Shown here: piece by piece, positions 55,491 to 64,000 of the stretch | How the letters are laid out: the number at the start of each line of letters is the position of its first letter | Numbering within the stretch: position 1 is the first letter of the stretch | Assembly (NCBI GenBank): GCA_026873275.1 | Contig: JANTUC010000012.1 | Span: 1,136,001 to 1,200,000 of the forward strand | Direction of reading: 5' to 3' | From: Pseudopithomyces maydicus | Taxonomy: Eukaryota; Ascomycota; Dothideomycetes; Pleosporales; Didymosphaeriaceae | Length of the DNA: 64,000 nt | Made by a program: the position numbers and the translations under genes | The notes under the pieces: generated by a model | Database searches by the model: none | What the model was told of the DNA's origin: nothing | What the model saw: the letters and a program-made list of their open reading frames with translations, nothing else

Positions 55491-57116
55491 ATGTCCAAGA
55501 GACAGGCGTTGGAGCCTCTCGAAGAGGCCGTCGATGCGCCGTCGCCAGCTTCGAAACGAGCACGCGTAGACGATGAGGAGATGACAACACCCGAGCCTCC
55601 CAGCACTGCGAACGGACACCTCGCGAAAGGCAATGCGAAGCTTGCAGAAGCTGGCGCTTTGGACGGCGAAGACGACGAAGACGAGCCAGCAGTTGGCGCG
55701 CCGAAACGGCAGAGTGCGCCGGAAGCTGGCTACACAGACCTTTACCTTGATACCATAGACCGGAAAGTGCTCGATTTTGACTTCGAGAAGCTATGCTCCG
55801 TTACTTTGTCTAACATAAATGTCTATGCCTGTCTTGTCTGCGGGAAATACTTCCAGGGACGAGGCCCCAAATCGCAAGCCTACTTCCACGCGTTGGACGA
55901 GAACCACCACGTATACGTAAACATGGAGACGAAGAAAGTCTACGTCCTGCCCGAAGGTTACGAGGTCATGTCGAAATCACTGGACGACATCAAATTCGTG
56001 GTAGACCCGCGATTGAGCCAAGCAGAGGTGGCCCGGTTGGACAAGGACCCAAAAGTGTCCTGGGATCTGTCGAACAAAGAATATATTCCAGGTGTCATTG
56101 GTATGAACAACATTAAGGCAAACGACTATTTCAACGTGGTCATGCAAGCACTATCGCACGTCACTCAATTGCGGAATTATTTCATGCTGAAGGACATGTC
56201 AAATCGACCACAGCTGGCACAGCGTTTCAGCACCCTGGTACGAAAGATATGGAATCCGCGCGCCTTCAAGACCCACGTTTCACCACACGAGCTTTTGCAG
56301 GAAATTGCTCTGCGATCTTCAAAGCGATTCACCCTGACCGACCAGTCCGACCCAGTAGAGTTTCTGTCCTGGTTCCTGAACAATCTTCATCTGGCCATTG
56401 GCGGCTCCAAGACGAAACCTGGCTCTAGTGTTGTTCAACAGGTTTTCCAGGGCAACCTAAAGATCGAATCCCAAGAGATCACAGCGCGTGCTGATGCAGG
56501 TGACCGTCTTCGATTTGAGGACGCCGCTGTTAACACGTCGATCACCAAATTCCTCATCTTGACCCTCGATCTTCCTGCCGCGCCGCTCTTCCAAGATGCG
56601 CTAGAGAAGAACATCATCCCACAAGTACCACTCACCACCATTCTCAACAAATATAACGGCCTTCAAGCCCAGGAGCAAATGAAGAATCGTGTGCGATACC
56701 GTCTACTACACCCACTACCTCCCTGCTTGTTGCTCCACGTCAAGCGTTTCTCTAAAAACAAATTCGTCTCTGAGCGCAATCCGACCATCGTCACATTTCC
56801 AACTGAATCATTGGATATGTCCCCTTACGTCGAACCAAACCCCAAGGAGTATCCACCTGGTGAACCTATCTACTATGATCTTGTGGCGAATATAACACAT
56901 GAGGCTGTCAAAAAGAAGGACGACAGTGTAGAAGGCGAGCAGGATATGAAGGTCTGGAGGGTACAGCTTAAGGACCGGAGCAGGAACGAATGGTACGGGG
57001 TGCAGGATCTGTTCGTAGAGAAGGAGAGGGGCGAGACGCTGTTTACCAAGGAGAGTTATGTGCAGGTCTGGGAGAGACGAAAGGGACAGCCGAGTAAGGG
57101 CAAGACGAAGGCTTAG
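55491..57116 (+). CDS. sad1: U4/U6.U5 tri-snRNP protein Sad1 (USP39 homologue), inactive ubiquitin-protease fold
   Basis: Needed for assembly or stability of the U4/U6.U5 tri-snRNP. Single exon, 541 aa. The first 80 residues are acidic and disordered. A UBP-type zinc finger follows (about 100-165) with Cys 102, CLVCGKYFQG (Cys 114, 117), and histidines of QAYFHALDENHH. The USP-like domain starts at GMNNIKANDYFNVVMQAL, where an Asp (about 212) stands at the position of the catalytic Cys of active USPs, as known for USP39; the protein should not cleave ubiquitin. Later blocks PVEFLSWFLNNLHL, LLLHVKRFSKNKF and NEWYGVQDLFVEK match the family. The start is the first ATG and gives a typical basic/acidic head. 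Confidence 0.95.
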   Translation: MSKRQALEPLEEAVDAPSPASKRARVDDEEMTTPEPPSTANGHLAKGNAKLAEAGALDGEDDEDEPAVGAPKRQSAPEAGYTDLYLDTIDRKVLDFDFEKLCSVTLSNINVYACLVCGKYFQGRGPKSQAYFHALDENHHVYVNMETKKVYVLPEGYEVMSKSLDDIKFVVDPRLSQAEVARLDKDPKVSWDLSNKEYIPGVIGMNNIKANDYFNVVMQALSHVTQLRNYFMLKDMSNRPQLAQRFSTLVRKIWNPRAFKTHVSPHELLQEIALRSSKRFTLTDQSDPVEFLSWFLNNLHLAIGGSKTKPGSSVVQQVFQGNLKIESQEITARADAGDRLRFEDAAVNTSITKFLILTLDLPAAPLFQDALEKNIIPQVPLTTILNKYNGLQAQEQMKNRVRYRLLHPLPPCLLLHVKRFSKNKFVSERNPTIVTFPTESLDMSPYVEPNPKEYPPGEPIYYDLVANITHEAVKKKDDSVEGEQDMKVWRVQLKDRSRNEWYGVQDLFVEKERGETLFTKESYVQVWERRKGQPSKGKTKA

Positions 57117-57575
57117 ATAGCACTTGATGAGCGGTTGGAGAACTATTGGTGTCTGCAAAATGCAGTACGCCGAAAATGTACTCCGTGGCTGTCTTTTGAC
57201 GGCACCTAATATACCTAATGCACTCATTGTGCATGGCTCGAGAAGCTGAAAAGTGCAAGATTCTCAATATCGAATGACACAATCAGATTCACAAATCAAA
57301 ATAATAATATGGTATTATGTCGCTTGAGATGTATCGTGTTCATGTAGAGAAAGATCCAAAAAAAGTAAAATTAAAATCGCGAAATCAGTGCATCTCCAGG
57401 TTCAAATGACGGCACGTGTGGGACTCAGTTGAATGAGGGCGCCACCGCGTGACTTGTTACTCACCTTCACCCGCGTTTAAAACATTTACAATACCCACAG
57501 CACCACGCCGTCCAACACGACCCTCTCACACCCAAAATAATGCCATGGTGATCAACATTCGGCTTTTTCGGTGCG
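57117..57575. other. Intergenic gap upstream of the charged-protein gene
   Basis: 459 nt. A second candidate ATG (57545, context GCCATGG) lies just ahead of the used start, in another frame; an intron there could make it the true start. Nothing else is seen. Confidence 0.4.
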
Positions 57576-58737
57576 ATGGTCTTGGGCGGTTACAAGCGCG
57601 TCGCAATCGCCGCGCTCTTCGCGCAGAAGCGACTAAAAGAGAAGGAGCAGACGCGGCGCGTCCAACGTCAAGAACCCGATCGCTCAAACCCCACGCCAAG
57701 CACATGCCATGAGCACCCAGAATCAGCTGAACGATTTACAAAACAGAGTTCAAGTTTTGTAGAGCTTCCTGGGAAAAGGCAGGAAACACTAAAGCAATCG
57801 GAGAAATGGAACGCGGAGAAGCAACAGCTGGAGAAGGCAGAGAAAAAACGAAAACGGAACCGTGAAAAGAAAGAACGAAGGAAGGCAAGAAGGAAGCAGC
57901 TGGGGAATTCAGGAGGTGCAGGGTCTACGCAAAATCATAGCAATCATCGGACCCAGCAAGACAAATTAGCGCTCGATCCAACGAAGCAAGAAGCACAGAA
58001 TCTCGAGAACATTGAGCACCGGGAGTTGAAACAGTATGGCACCGAGCTACTGGAAGATGTTTTCATCGAGTCTTCCAAAGAAAATTACCATCAGCAAGAA
58101 GGCGGAGATCACGAAACCTGGTCAGAAAAAGCAAGCAAGCCGTCTCAACCACACCTTGAGGTTCGATTATCAGAACCAAATGGCGAAGCGCTTCGGATAC
58201 CCACAAGTTCACCTTCAATGGGAGGTCTCACTACCCCAATCCAGTTGGCAAAAACCCCAGACGTGCTCGAAATTACACCCAGGCGCCGCGCAACCGGCTC
58301 AGATCGAATTCGCCATATCCCCAAATTCATCCACACCTCTCAAGGCTGCAGCTAGCCTAATCATCACATTGAAAACGCGCACGGCACATCTCAACACGCA
58401 GATTACCTCCTTCCACGCACATCTGGCCAAAGCAGAAAGCAAACGAAGATCAGCGCTAGGCACGGAGCTAAGTAGCATAGCGACCAAAGTGCAGGCCCTG
58501 AAAAAGATCATCATCACCACAGAGAAGCATTCCAACAACCTGCTCGTGATGGAATTTGCGCTGCGGGATGTCATCGATCAAGGGGGGCAGGATCTATCAC
58601 AAGCACTGAGAAAGACGGGAGAGGAGTTTGCGGGGCTGGTGAGGGTATATGAAGGTAGGATGCGCAGATATCTGGGAAGGTTGAGTCAGGAGGCGGTGGA
58701 TAAGTCGCTGGAAGGGGAGGGGCAGGAGTTATTGTGA
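57576..58737 (+). CDS. Lys/Glu-rich coiled-coil protein of unknown function, apparent frame break
   Basis: I do not recognise the family. Two overlapping frames appear to be one gene. Frame 1 (57576-58355) is charged and helical (EKWNAEKQQLEKAEKKRKRNR) and ends in a stretch that still looks coding (IQLAKTPDVLEITPRRR). Frame 2 takes over around 58275-58340 with IEFAISPNSSTPLKAAAS and continues as a helical tail to 58737 (VQALKKIIITTEKHSNNLLV, GEEFAGLVRVYEGRMRRYL). A shift of plus one is needed. No 45-60 nt intron with a branch site fits; a 40-nt GTCAGA...CTTGAG segment before 58160 has the right length class but would discard the better part of frame 1. The KKRKRNREKKERRKARRK patch would be a nuclear signal. 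It may be a sequencing indel, a decayed gene or a missed intron. Confidence 0.45.
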
Positions 58738-59089
58738 TTAGGGGTATTTTCTTGTAATAGTGCATCAGCATAGGAGTTGGACAATCATTGTGATATATAG
58801 TTGGGTGATCAGAGGTTGGCAAGCGAGTGCTATTTACCGTGCTGAGAACAGTTTGTTTTTGGTCAATCGCCCCGTAAGTCTCAAACGGAGTGTCGATAGG
58901 TAAAACAATGTAAGATAATATGTGATATTAATGGATCAGTTACGGATATGTTACTGTACGGTGAATGTGTAACGGTAGAAAGTCTAAAAATTCATTACAC
59001 TCGCTCTAAAAAAACCATCAAAATGCCTATCGCAATGATGCTAGTGGATGCTGAAATCCTTTCCCCCAACTCCTCGCTTTCAAAACAAT
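58738..59089. other. Convergent AT-rich 3' spacer
   Basis: 352 nt between two stop codons, AT-rich as expected for two polyadenylation regions. No feature is seen. Confidence 0.5.
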
Positions 59090-60046
59090 TTATTCATAAA
59101 ACACCAAGCACCTGACCTCGATACTCTGACGACCAGGTGCCTCAGCAGGCGTATTCGGGTCCACAAACGCCGTATGCGCAACCCTAAGAGCGATTCCCTG
59201 CTTCCCTTCCGGCTCACCTTCTCCCCGAGAATCATAGCACTTTAGCAACATAACCTCCTCTGGAGTCATATCCTTCATGTAGTAGAAATTGTGCTTATCG
59301 TTCGCAGCTACACTGAGCGTCTCGCCGAAGACCTCGTATCCCTCCGTAGAGGTCGAAGAGCTGGGATCAGGCAGAACCTCCTTGCCGCGAGCGTCGTAAT
59401 CGGAGCTGATCGAGGCCTTGGGATAGAGAAGGTCCACGGGGACAAAATCTTTGGTCTCTGTGCTGCGGAAGTCGACGACGGCGAGGGGCATGTCGGAGGC
59501 AGGGTTCTCGATGGGCCTCCATACGTTGATGATCTGGTAGCGGCCCTTGAGCAGCTCCTCCGCCTCATCCTCTGGCAAATGGCGGCGTACTCGCGCAGCG
59601 GCGGCGGCAGGCGTCTGGTCGACGTGGACTTGCTGAACTGGCTGGCGGGGCGCATCCTTCTTCCGGCGACGGATTGTGTGGTCAAAGATCACTACCTTCT
59701 TAATCCCGGGCAGCTTCTCACGAAGCATTGATTCTACTTCGGGATAGTACGATGTTCGCACCGTCTGGTCGTCTTCGAACAGCTTTTCCTTGGCGGGCGA
59801 TGTGTAAACTGCGAACCCCGCATTGTCGGTGTTGAACTTGTCCTCCTGCCCTCGCAGACTGGTAACTTTGCGCTGGTGAGGAGTTTGCTTGTAAGACCAT
59901 CCCGGGCCGTCGACTTTAGCCCACGGCTTTCCGGTGTAGGAAGTCGGGTCGATGTGGATGAATTGTGCGGTCGTCATTTTTCGCGTGGATGTGTGGAACT
60001 GCGTGGAGAAAACTGGACGGAATAAACGCTGCAGCTTTAAAGACAT
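59090..60046 (-). CDS. Fe(II)/2-oxoglutarate oxygenase-like protein of the AsaB/CmcJ/NvfI type
   Basis: Single exon, 318 aa. The family includes fungal AsaB-like hydroxylase/desaturases and the cephamycin C-7 hydroxylase partner CmcJ; natural-product or small-molecule oxidation is expected. Family blocks seen are VVIFDHTIRRRKK (about 118-130), HVDQTPAAAAARVRRHLP (141-158), RYQIINVWRPIENPASDMPLAV, and NFYYMKDMTPEEVMLLKCYDS. His 141 and Asp 143 with His 291 can form the iron triad, and Arg 306/Ser 308 (RQS) a 2-oxoglutarate site, so it looks active. The first 23 residues are basic with no acidic residue (MSLKLQRLFRPVFSTQF) and may be a mitochondrial presequence; if not, Met 24 (MTTAQFIHID) is the likelier start. 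A TATAAA lies about 50 nt upstream. No biosynthetic partner gene is adjacent. Confidence 0.87.
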   Translation of the reverse strand: MSLKLQRLFRPVFSTQFHTSTRKMTTAQFIHIDPTSYTGKPWAKVDGPGWSYKQTPHQRKVTSLRGQEDKFNTDNAGFAVYTSPAKEKLFEDDQTVRTSYYPEVESMLREKLPGIKKVVIFDHTIRRRKKDAPRQPVQQVHVDQTPAAAAARVRRHLPEDEAEELLKGRYQIINVWRPIENPASDMPLAVVDFRSTETKDFVPVDLLYPKASISSDYDARGKEVLPDPSSSTSTEGYEVFGETLSVAANDKHNFYYMKDMTPEEVMLLKCYDSRGEGEPEGKQGIALRVAHTAFVDPNTPAEAPGRQSIEVRCLVFYE

Positions 60047-60771
60047 AGACTTGTGTGGATTATAGTGTCTCTTTGGCCGCCGGCTTTGGGTGCATTTATA
60101 TGGCCGGAGGTGTACCGCATATGATTAGAAATGACAGCGACGCCACCCGATTTTGGTGACTAGTCTGGGAATTGACCAATCAGAAGTAATTCGAGTTACA
60201 AATGAAGTCTCATTTTTGGCCTCTCTTCTGCGATGTGCGAGGAGCACGCCATAAGAGCATGTTGTAAGCAGTCTGCTTGAAAATACTCATCATGCTATGA
60301 CGACAGTTGATTACTAGTTATTATGTGTATATATCTGCGCAGGTGATTGGCCAATCCCGTGACACACTACTAATTCAACATGCACGTCATTTAAGGTGCG
60401 GAAATGTCTCTTGGACGAAGACCTCGATACTCCAACAGTGGGTAAGAGTCTGTACACAGTTCCCTTTTTTGAAAATAGATTGGCACTTCTCAGGTTGAAT
60501 ACTTTCAGCTGACCAATGTCTAACCTTGGAACATCAGAGCGATCGCCCTCTGAGTGACCGCCAGCATTATCATACAACCCTATCAGGGTATTCCCTCGAT
60601 CCCAATGGTTGCACGTGTTCGAGAAGCTATGTTGAGTTCGTTTTCCAGTGCAGTTCTGAAAATTGTGTGAGAGGCGGAAATGTTCTTATCTCCGTTCGGC
60701 TACGAGTCGGCCTTGAACCATACATCATCACCGCCCCACGTCTTTCTTCCCTGCACCATTCTGCGCCTGAA
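60047..60771. other. Divergent intergenic region of the oxygenase and F-box genes
   Basis: 725 nt. TATAAA at 60095-60100 (minus) fits the oxygenase. An open frame continues upstream of the F-box start to 60526 but has no domain and probably is leader. Confidence 0.5.
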
Positions 60772-61773
60772 ATGCCACGACATATAGAGAGCGACGACGA
60801 AGAGCCCCTCGAAGACAAGACAGCTGCTCTTCAGCTACACTCCAAGCGCACCGAGCGTCAGAAGAAACAACAGGCGAAGCGTGACCGCAAGCGCGATGCC
60901 ATCATATCCCTCACAAAACTGCCTACCGAGCTCCTCATAGAAAGCCTCACGTATTTACGGCCGAGCGATGTCCAAAGCTTCAGTCGCGTAAACCGTCGTT
61001 TCCGCTCTCTCGTCGAGGCGCATGCGAATATCATCGGCAATTCGATTATTCAGCAACGATACCCGCTCCTCGCGCAATGCCTCGTCCAACCAAGACTCCT
61101 TGACGAAATAGATGCTGCATCGCGCCCTTTGCTCGTTGATGAAAGAAGACAAGAGTTCTTGGGGATTCACCGCAAGCCATATCAACACCTACAACCACCA
61201 GATCAATTCTTCGTCTGCACATGTCTGTCCTGCATTCTGGCGTGGAATAATTTGTGCGTAGCTCTTGACTTTGCACATTGGCAGGGAAACCTCAATACGG
61301 GAGAACCGCTGCCTATAATACTGCCCGGTAGAAAACCTGAATGGAACCAGGACTTGGTTGGCCGAAATGCGAGGATAGTTCGAAAAGCTCTGCAGAACCC
61401 GCTGTGGTACGCACGGATATTGGAGATACATCTTGACAGTACCATACAAGCTATCAGGAGACAGGGCAAGAACAAAGGCAATAAGAGGAAACATGTCGAA
61501 ATGACAGACGAAGAAGCGGATCTTGGCACTGATGCTTTCCTATCCAAGCCTGGCCCTTTGAGCTTGGAGTTTCCTTTCGTCGAGATGAGTATCATATGTT
61601 GGAAGCGTACTTGCCCAATAGATACTGGAAAAAGTCAGAGGAGAGGTGGATATACGGCACAGCAATTCACCATGAGCGCGACCTTGCTTATGTGCTACGA
61701 GGCGGAATATCATCGCAGCCAGTGGCTTCCGCAGGGTGAAACTGGAGTTTTTCATAGCCAGATACTCGAGTGA
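60772..61773 (+). CDS. F-box protein of unknown substrate
   Basis: Probable substrate-receptor subunit of an SCF ubiquitin ligase, recruiting targets through Skp1. Single exon, 333 aa from ATG 60772. An acidic start is followed by a strongly basic stretch (SKRTERQKKQQAKRDRKRD, about 24-42) that could be a nuclear signal. The F-box spans about 45-82 (SLTKLPTELLIESLTYLRPS ... FSRVNRRFRSLV). The rest has no recognised repeat but looks like the common fungal F-box type with a conserved FFVCTCLSCILAWNNLCVAL segment and a Trp-rich C-terminus. The frame is open further upstream to 60526, but MPRHIESDDEE directly precedes the conserved part and is the likely start. Confidence 0.85.
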   Translation: MPRHIESDDEEPLEDKTAALQLHSKRTERQKKQQAKRDRKRDAIISLTKLPTELLIESLTYLRPSDVQSFSRVNRRFRSLVEAHANIIGNSIIQQRYPLLAQCLVQPRLLDEIDAASRPLLVDERRQEFLGIHRKPYQHLQPPDQFFVCTCLSCILAWNNLCVALDFAHWQGNLNTGEPLPIILPGRKPEWNQDLVGRNARIVRKALQNPLWYARILEIHLDSTIQAIRRQGKNKGNKRKHVEMTDEEADLGTDAFLSKPGPLSLEFPFVEMSIICWKRTCPIDTGKSQRRGGYTAQQFTMSATLLMCYEAEYHRSQWLPQGETGVFHSQILE

Positions 61774-62352
61774 CAGTGCTGTGTATAAGGCTTCGAAATA
61801 TTACAGACTAGTTGCTAGCACTTCAACATGTTTGAGCCTTGGAGTCATGAAATCTCATGGCGTACATGCCAACCCCATACAACGAGCAAGCCTCCGCATC
61901 AATTCCCTCCACGAAATGATCCACAGAATCTCATATCCAGCCAGCATTGGACAAAATACTGTTTTTAATTGGGTACCCCGCCTACTTTAGCCGAGGCTAG
62001 ACACTCAACACCGCACCGACCCTTGCAACGGTCGCTAAGGAGTTCGGAATCGCTACCCTATCCGATGCACGGCGTAAATAGGTATGCTATTCAACTGAGC
62101 CGGTTGTAGACTTCCATTATCTTTCGGCGATAACGGCAGATCGCCATGCACCGGCCATACGCTAGATTTAAAAGTACACATAGGGCGCGGCCCGATTCAA
62201 TCTGTTTTCGTGGTGACTCAACGTCCATACAATTTTTAAGAAACCGTCATAGCGCACTTATATATGATCTTTGTAGACCTTGCTTTGTCTTCCTGATATA
62301 TCGTTTTTCTTAATCTGTTGTTCTACCGTGAAATTGCCTTTTCGGAGCAGAG
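61774..62352. other. Intergenic gap upstream of the MFS transporter
   Basis: 579 nt. TATATAT at 62259-62265 lies about 90 nt before the transporter ATG and is a plausible TATA element. Nothing else is seen. Confidence 0.5.
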
Positions 62353-63777
62353 ATGAATTCCGACGTAGAGAAAGCTGAGGTGCCAACCTCAACACCAGAA
62401 CCAGACAACACATTCTTACCTATACAAGGGCAGGGTGCTCCGTTAAGCAGAACGAAGTCGGCAGCTTCCAATGCTCTGGCCAGAGTGTCGTCGCGTATGA
62501 CCACTCGCTCGATCACGAATCCCGGACCCCCTCCAGATGGAGGCTTACAAGCATGGACACAGGTCTTCTGCGCCTGGCTCGCCGTCACGAACACGTGGGG
62601 ATTTGTGAATTCCTTCGGCGCTTTCCAGACATACTATGCCGCCATATTGCCTGAGACGAATTCTACCATATCTTGGATCGGATCCACACAAGCCTGTTTA
62701 CTCTTCGTTGTCGGTATCTTCAGTGGTCGCGCTTTCGACGCTGGGTGGTTTCGCCCGACAGTTTTACTCGGGATAGCCATCCAATTCATTGGAATATTCA
62801 CCATGAGCGCAGCGAAGAATTACTGGCAGCTTCTGCTGACCCAAGGTATCTGTACGGGAATCGGCGGTGGCATCTTCTTCATGCCTGTGATGGGTTTGGT
62901 GGCGACTTACTTTGCCAAACGCCGTGGTCTCGCCGTCGGACTGGTGACGGTGGGCAACTCGGTCGGTGGAATGATATACCCGACCGTGGTCCGGCAGTTG
63001 CTGCCAAAAGTGGGATTTGGCTGGACAGTGAGGGTGCTTGGGTTCATCAATGTGGTGTGCTTGACAGTGGTGATTGCATTCTGCAAGCCGCGTCTGCCTC
63101 CGAGGAAGAGCGGTCCGTTGTGGGATCCTGATTCCTTCAAGGATGTTCCGTACATCTTGTTCGTGCTGGGGATTTGTTTTTTGATGCCAGCAGTGTATTT
63201 CGTGTTCTACTACGTAAGTATCTTCTGCCGAGTGTGAAACTGAAGGTGGATTGAGCTAACACTGCAACAGGTTGCCTCCTTCGCTCGCGACGAACTCGGC
63301 ATGCCCTACACCGAATCTCTTAACCTCGTCATCATTCTGAACGGTGTCGGACTCCCATTCCGGATACTACCCGGCTACATTGGCGACCGATTCATAGGGC
63401 CTCTCAATACGTTCTCCATTTGTACCTTCCTTGCAACCATCATCCTCTTCTGTTGGCTGGGGGTTTCGTCTATACCCACCTACTACATCTTTATCGCGTT
63501 TTACGGAATGTTTGCTGCGGCATTTCAGTCTCTATTCACAACAGCAATTATGGCGTTATCGAATGACTTGTCGAAGACTGGGACTAGAATGGGTATGGCT
63601 ATGACCGTCATTGGCTTTAGTGCCTTGATTGGGGGTCCTCTGAGTGGAGCTATTTTGAAAGCGAGCGATTATACGGCAACAGTCTGTTGGGCTGGTGTGA
63701 GTAGTCTGGTAGGGTGGGGTTTATGTACAAGTGCAAGGATTTGGAAGTATGGCTGGGTGATTAGAAAGAAGTGCTAA
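62353..63777 (+). CDS. MFS transporter, monocarboxylate-porter (MCT) type
   Basis: Plasma-membrane carrier of the fungal MCT-like (MCH) branch of the major facilitator superfamily; substrates may be monocarboxylates, riboflavin-like molecules or metabolites. CDS is join(62353..63213,63271..63777), 455 aa, with a 57-nt intron (branch GAGCTAAC) between codons (VFYY-VASFARDELG). A cytosolic head of about 60 residues precedes PDGGLQAWTQVFCAWLAVTN, the MCT signature region with its PDGG motif. Helix blocks include ISWIGSTQACLLFVVGIFSG, a loop AFDAGWFRP in place of the classical RxGxR, and YFAKRRGLAVGLVTVGNSVG with GGMIYP. About 12 hydrophobic segments are present, and the C-terminal half ends with a GPLSGAIL motif and a short basic tail. 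No biosynthetic gene is adjacent, so the substrate cannot be inferred. Confidence 0.92.
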
Positions 63778-64000
63778 AGCGATAGAAGGATGGATTAGAG
63801 GAAACTAATATATACATAGACCGTTTGAACGCTACACGTCTTTTGGATCGACTTCAATTCGCGATCTCGGCCTTTTCAATAGTATGATAGTCACCCTTAC
63901 TCTTTCATCAGGTAAGTCGGCTACTGGCTATTGTAACAATCTACAGAGCTCATTATGTAGTACTGGTATGTCGGATTATATCGAGTTCTATCATTACAAG

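Noticed and set aside
1..64000. tRNA, rRNA, CRISPR or transposon features
   Set aside because: No B-box with a foldable tRNA, no rRNA, no regular spaced repeats and no transposase or reverse-transcriptase frame were seen by eye; a covariance-model search was not possible here.

Overview
The window is nuclear DNA of a filamentous ascomycete (Pezizomycotina). Supporting signs are 46-60 nt GT..AG introns with CTAAC/CTGAC branch motifs, dense genes on both strands, a HET-domain gene, a KipA-type kinesin, an AsaB-like oxygenase, and a mycosporine gene set of a kind seen in melanised and sun-exposed fungi. Dothideomycetes is my best guess but is not proven. I place 24 protein genes and see no rRNA, tRNA, CRISPR array or intact transposon.

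Layout. 1-10.5 kb: three minus-strand genes, namely a partial Golgi-type glycosyltransferase with an apparent frameshift, a kinesin-7 (KipA/Kip2) and an unrecognised fungal protein. 10.8-17.4 kb: UTP13 of the small-subunit processome and a probably mitochondrial DEAH helicase with a dsRNA-binding-like region. 20.3-21.9 kb: a four-TM membrane protein, followed by a gene-poor 3.8 kb gap with microsatellites and one short cysteine-rich open frame. 25.7-28.8 kb: RPL11, SmB and MPC1. 29.2-36.1 kb: a disordered protein, enolase and proteasome beta-4.

37.1-43.0 kb is the most notable part. A sugar-phosphate cyclase of the DHQS/EEVS/DDGS family, a COMT-like O-methyltransferase and an ATP-grasp ligase with an N-terminal membrane segment lie side by side. 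This is the MysA-MysB-MysC set that turns sedoheptulose 7-phosphate into 4-deoxygadusol and then an amino-acid-conjugated mycosporine (UV sunscreen and antioxidant). No MysD or MysE is present, so a one-amino-acid oxo-mycosporine is expected. A GNAT acetyltransferase and a HET-domain gene flank the set on the right.

48.5-57.1 kb: IRE1 (unfolded-protein-response kinase/RNase), CCT2 (chaperonin) and SAD1/USP39 (splicing). 57.6-63.8 kb: a charged protein with a frame break, an Fe(II)/2OG oxygenase of the AsaB/CmcJ type, an F-box protein and an MFS transporter of the monocarboxylate-porter type. Housekeeping genes thus alternate with accessory ones.

Gene-structure points worth noting: three genes whose start codon is cut off by the first intron (RPL11, CCT2, PRE1), a 9-nt microexon in SmB, and three reading-frame breaks, two of them exactly at five-base C/G runs, which hint at assembly indels. 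All intron coordinates were derived by hand from splice signals and frame continuity.
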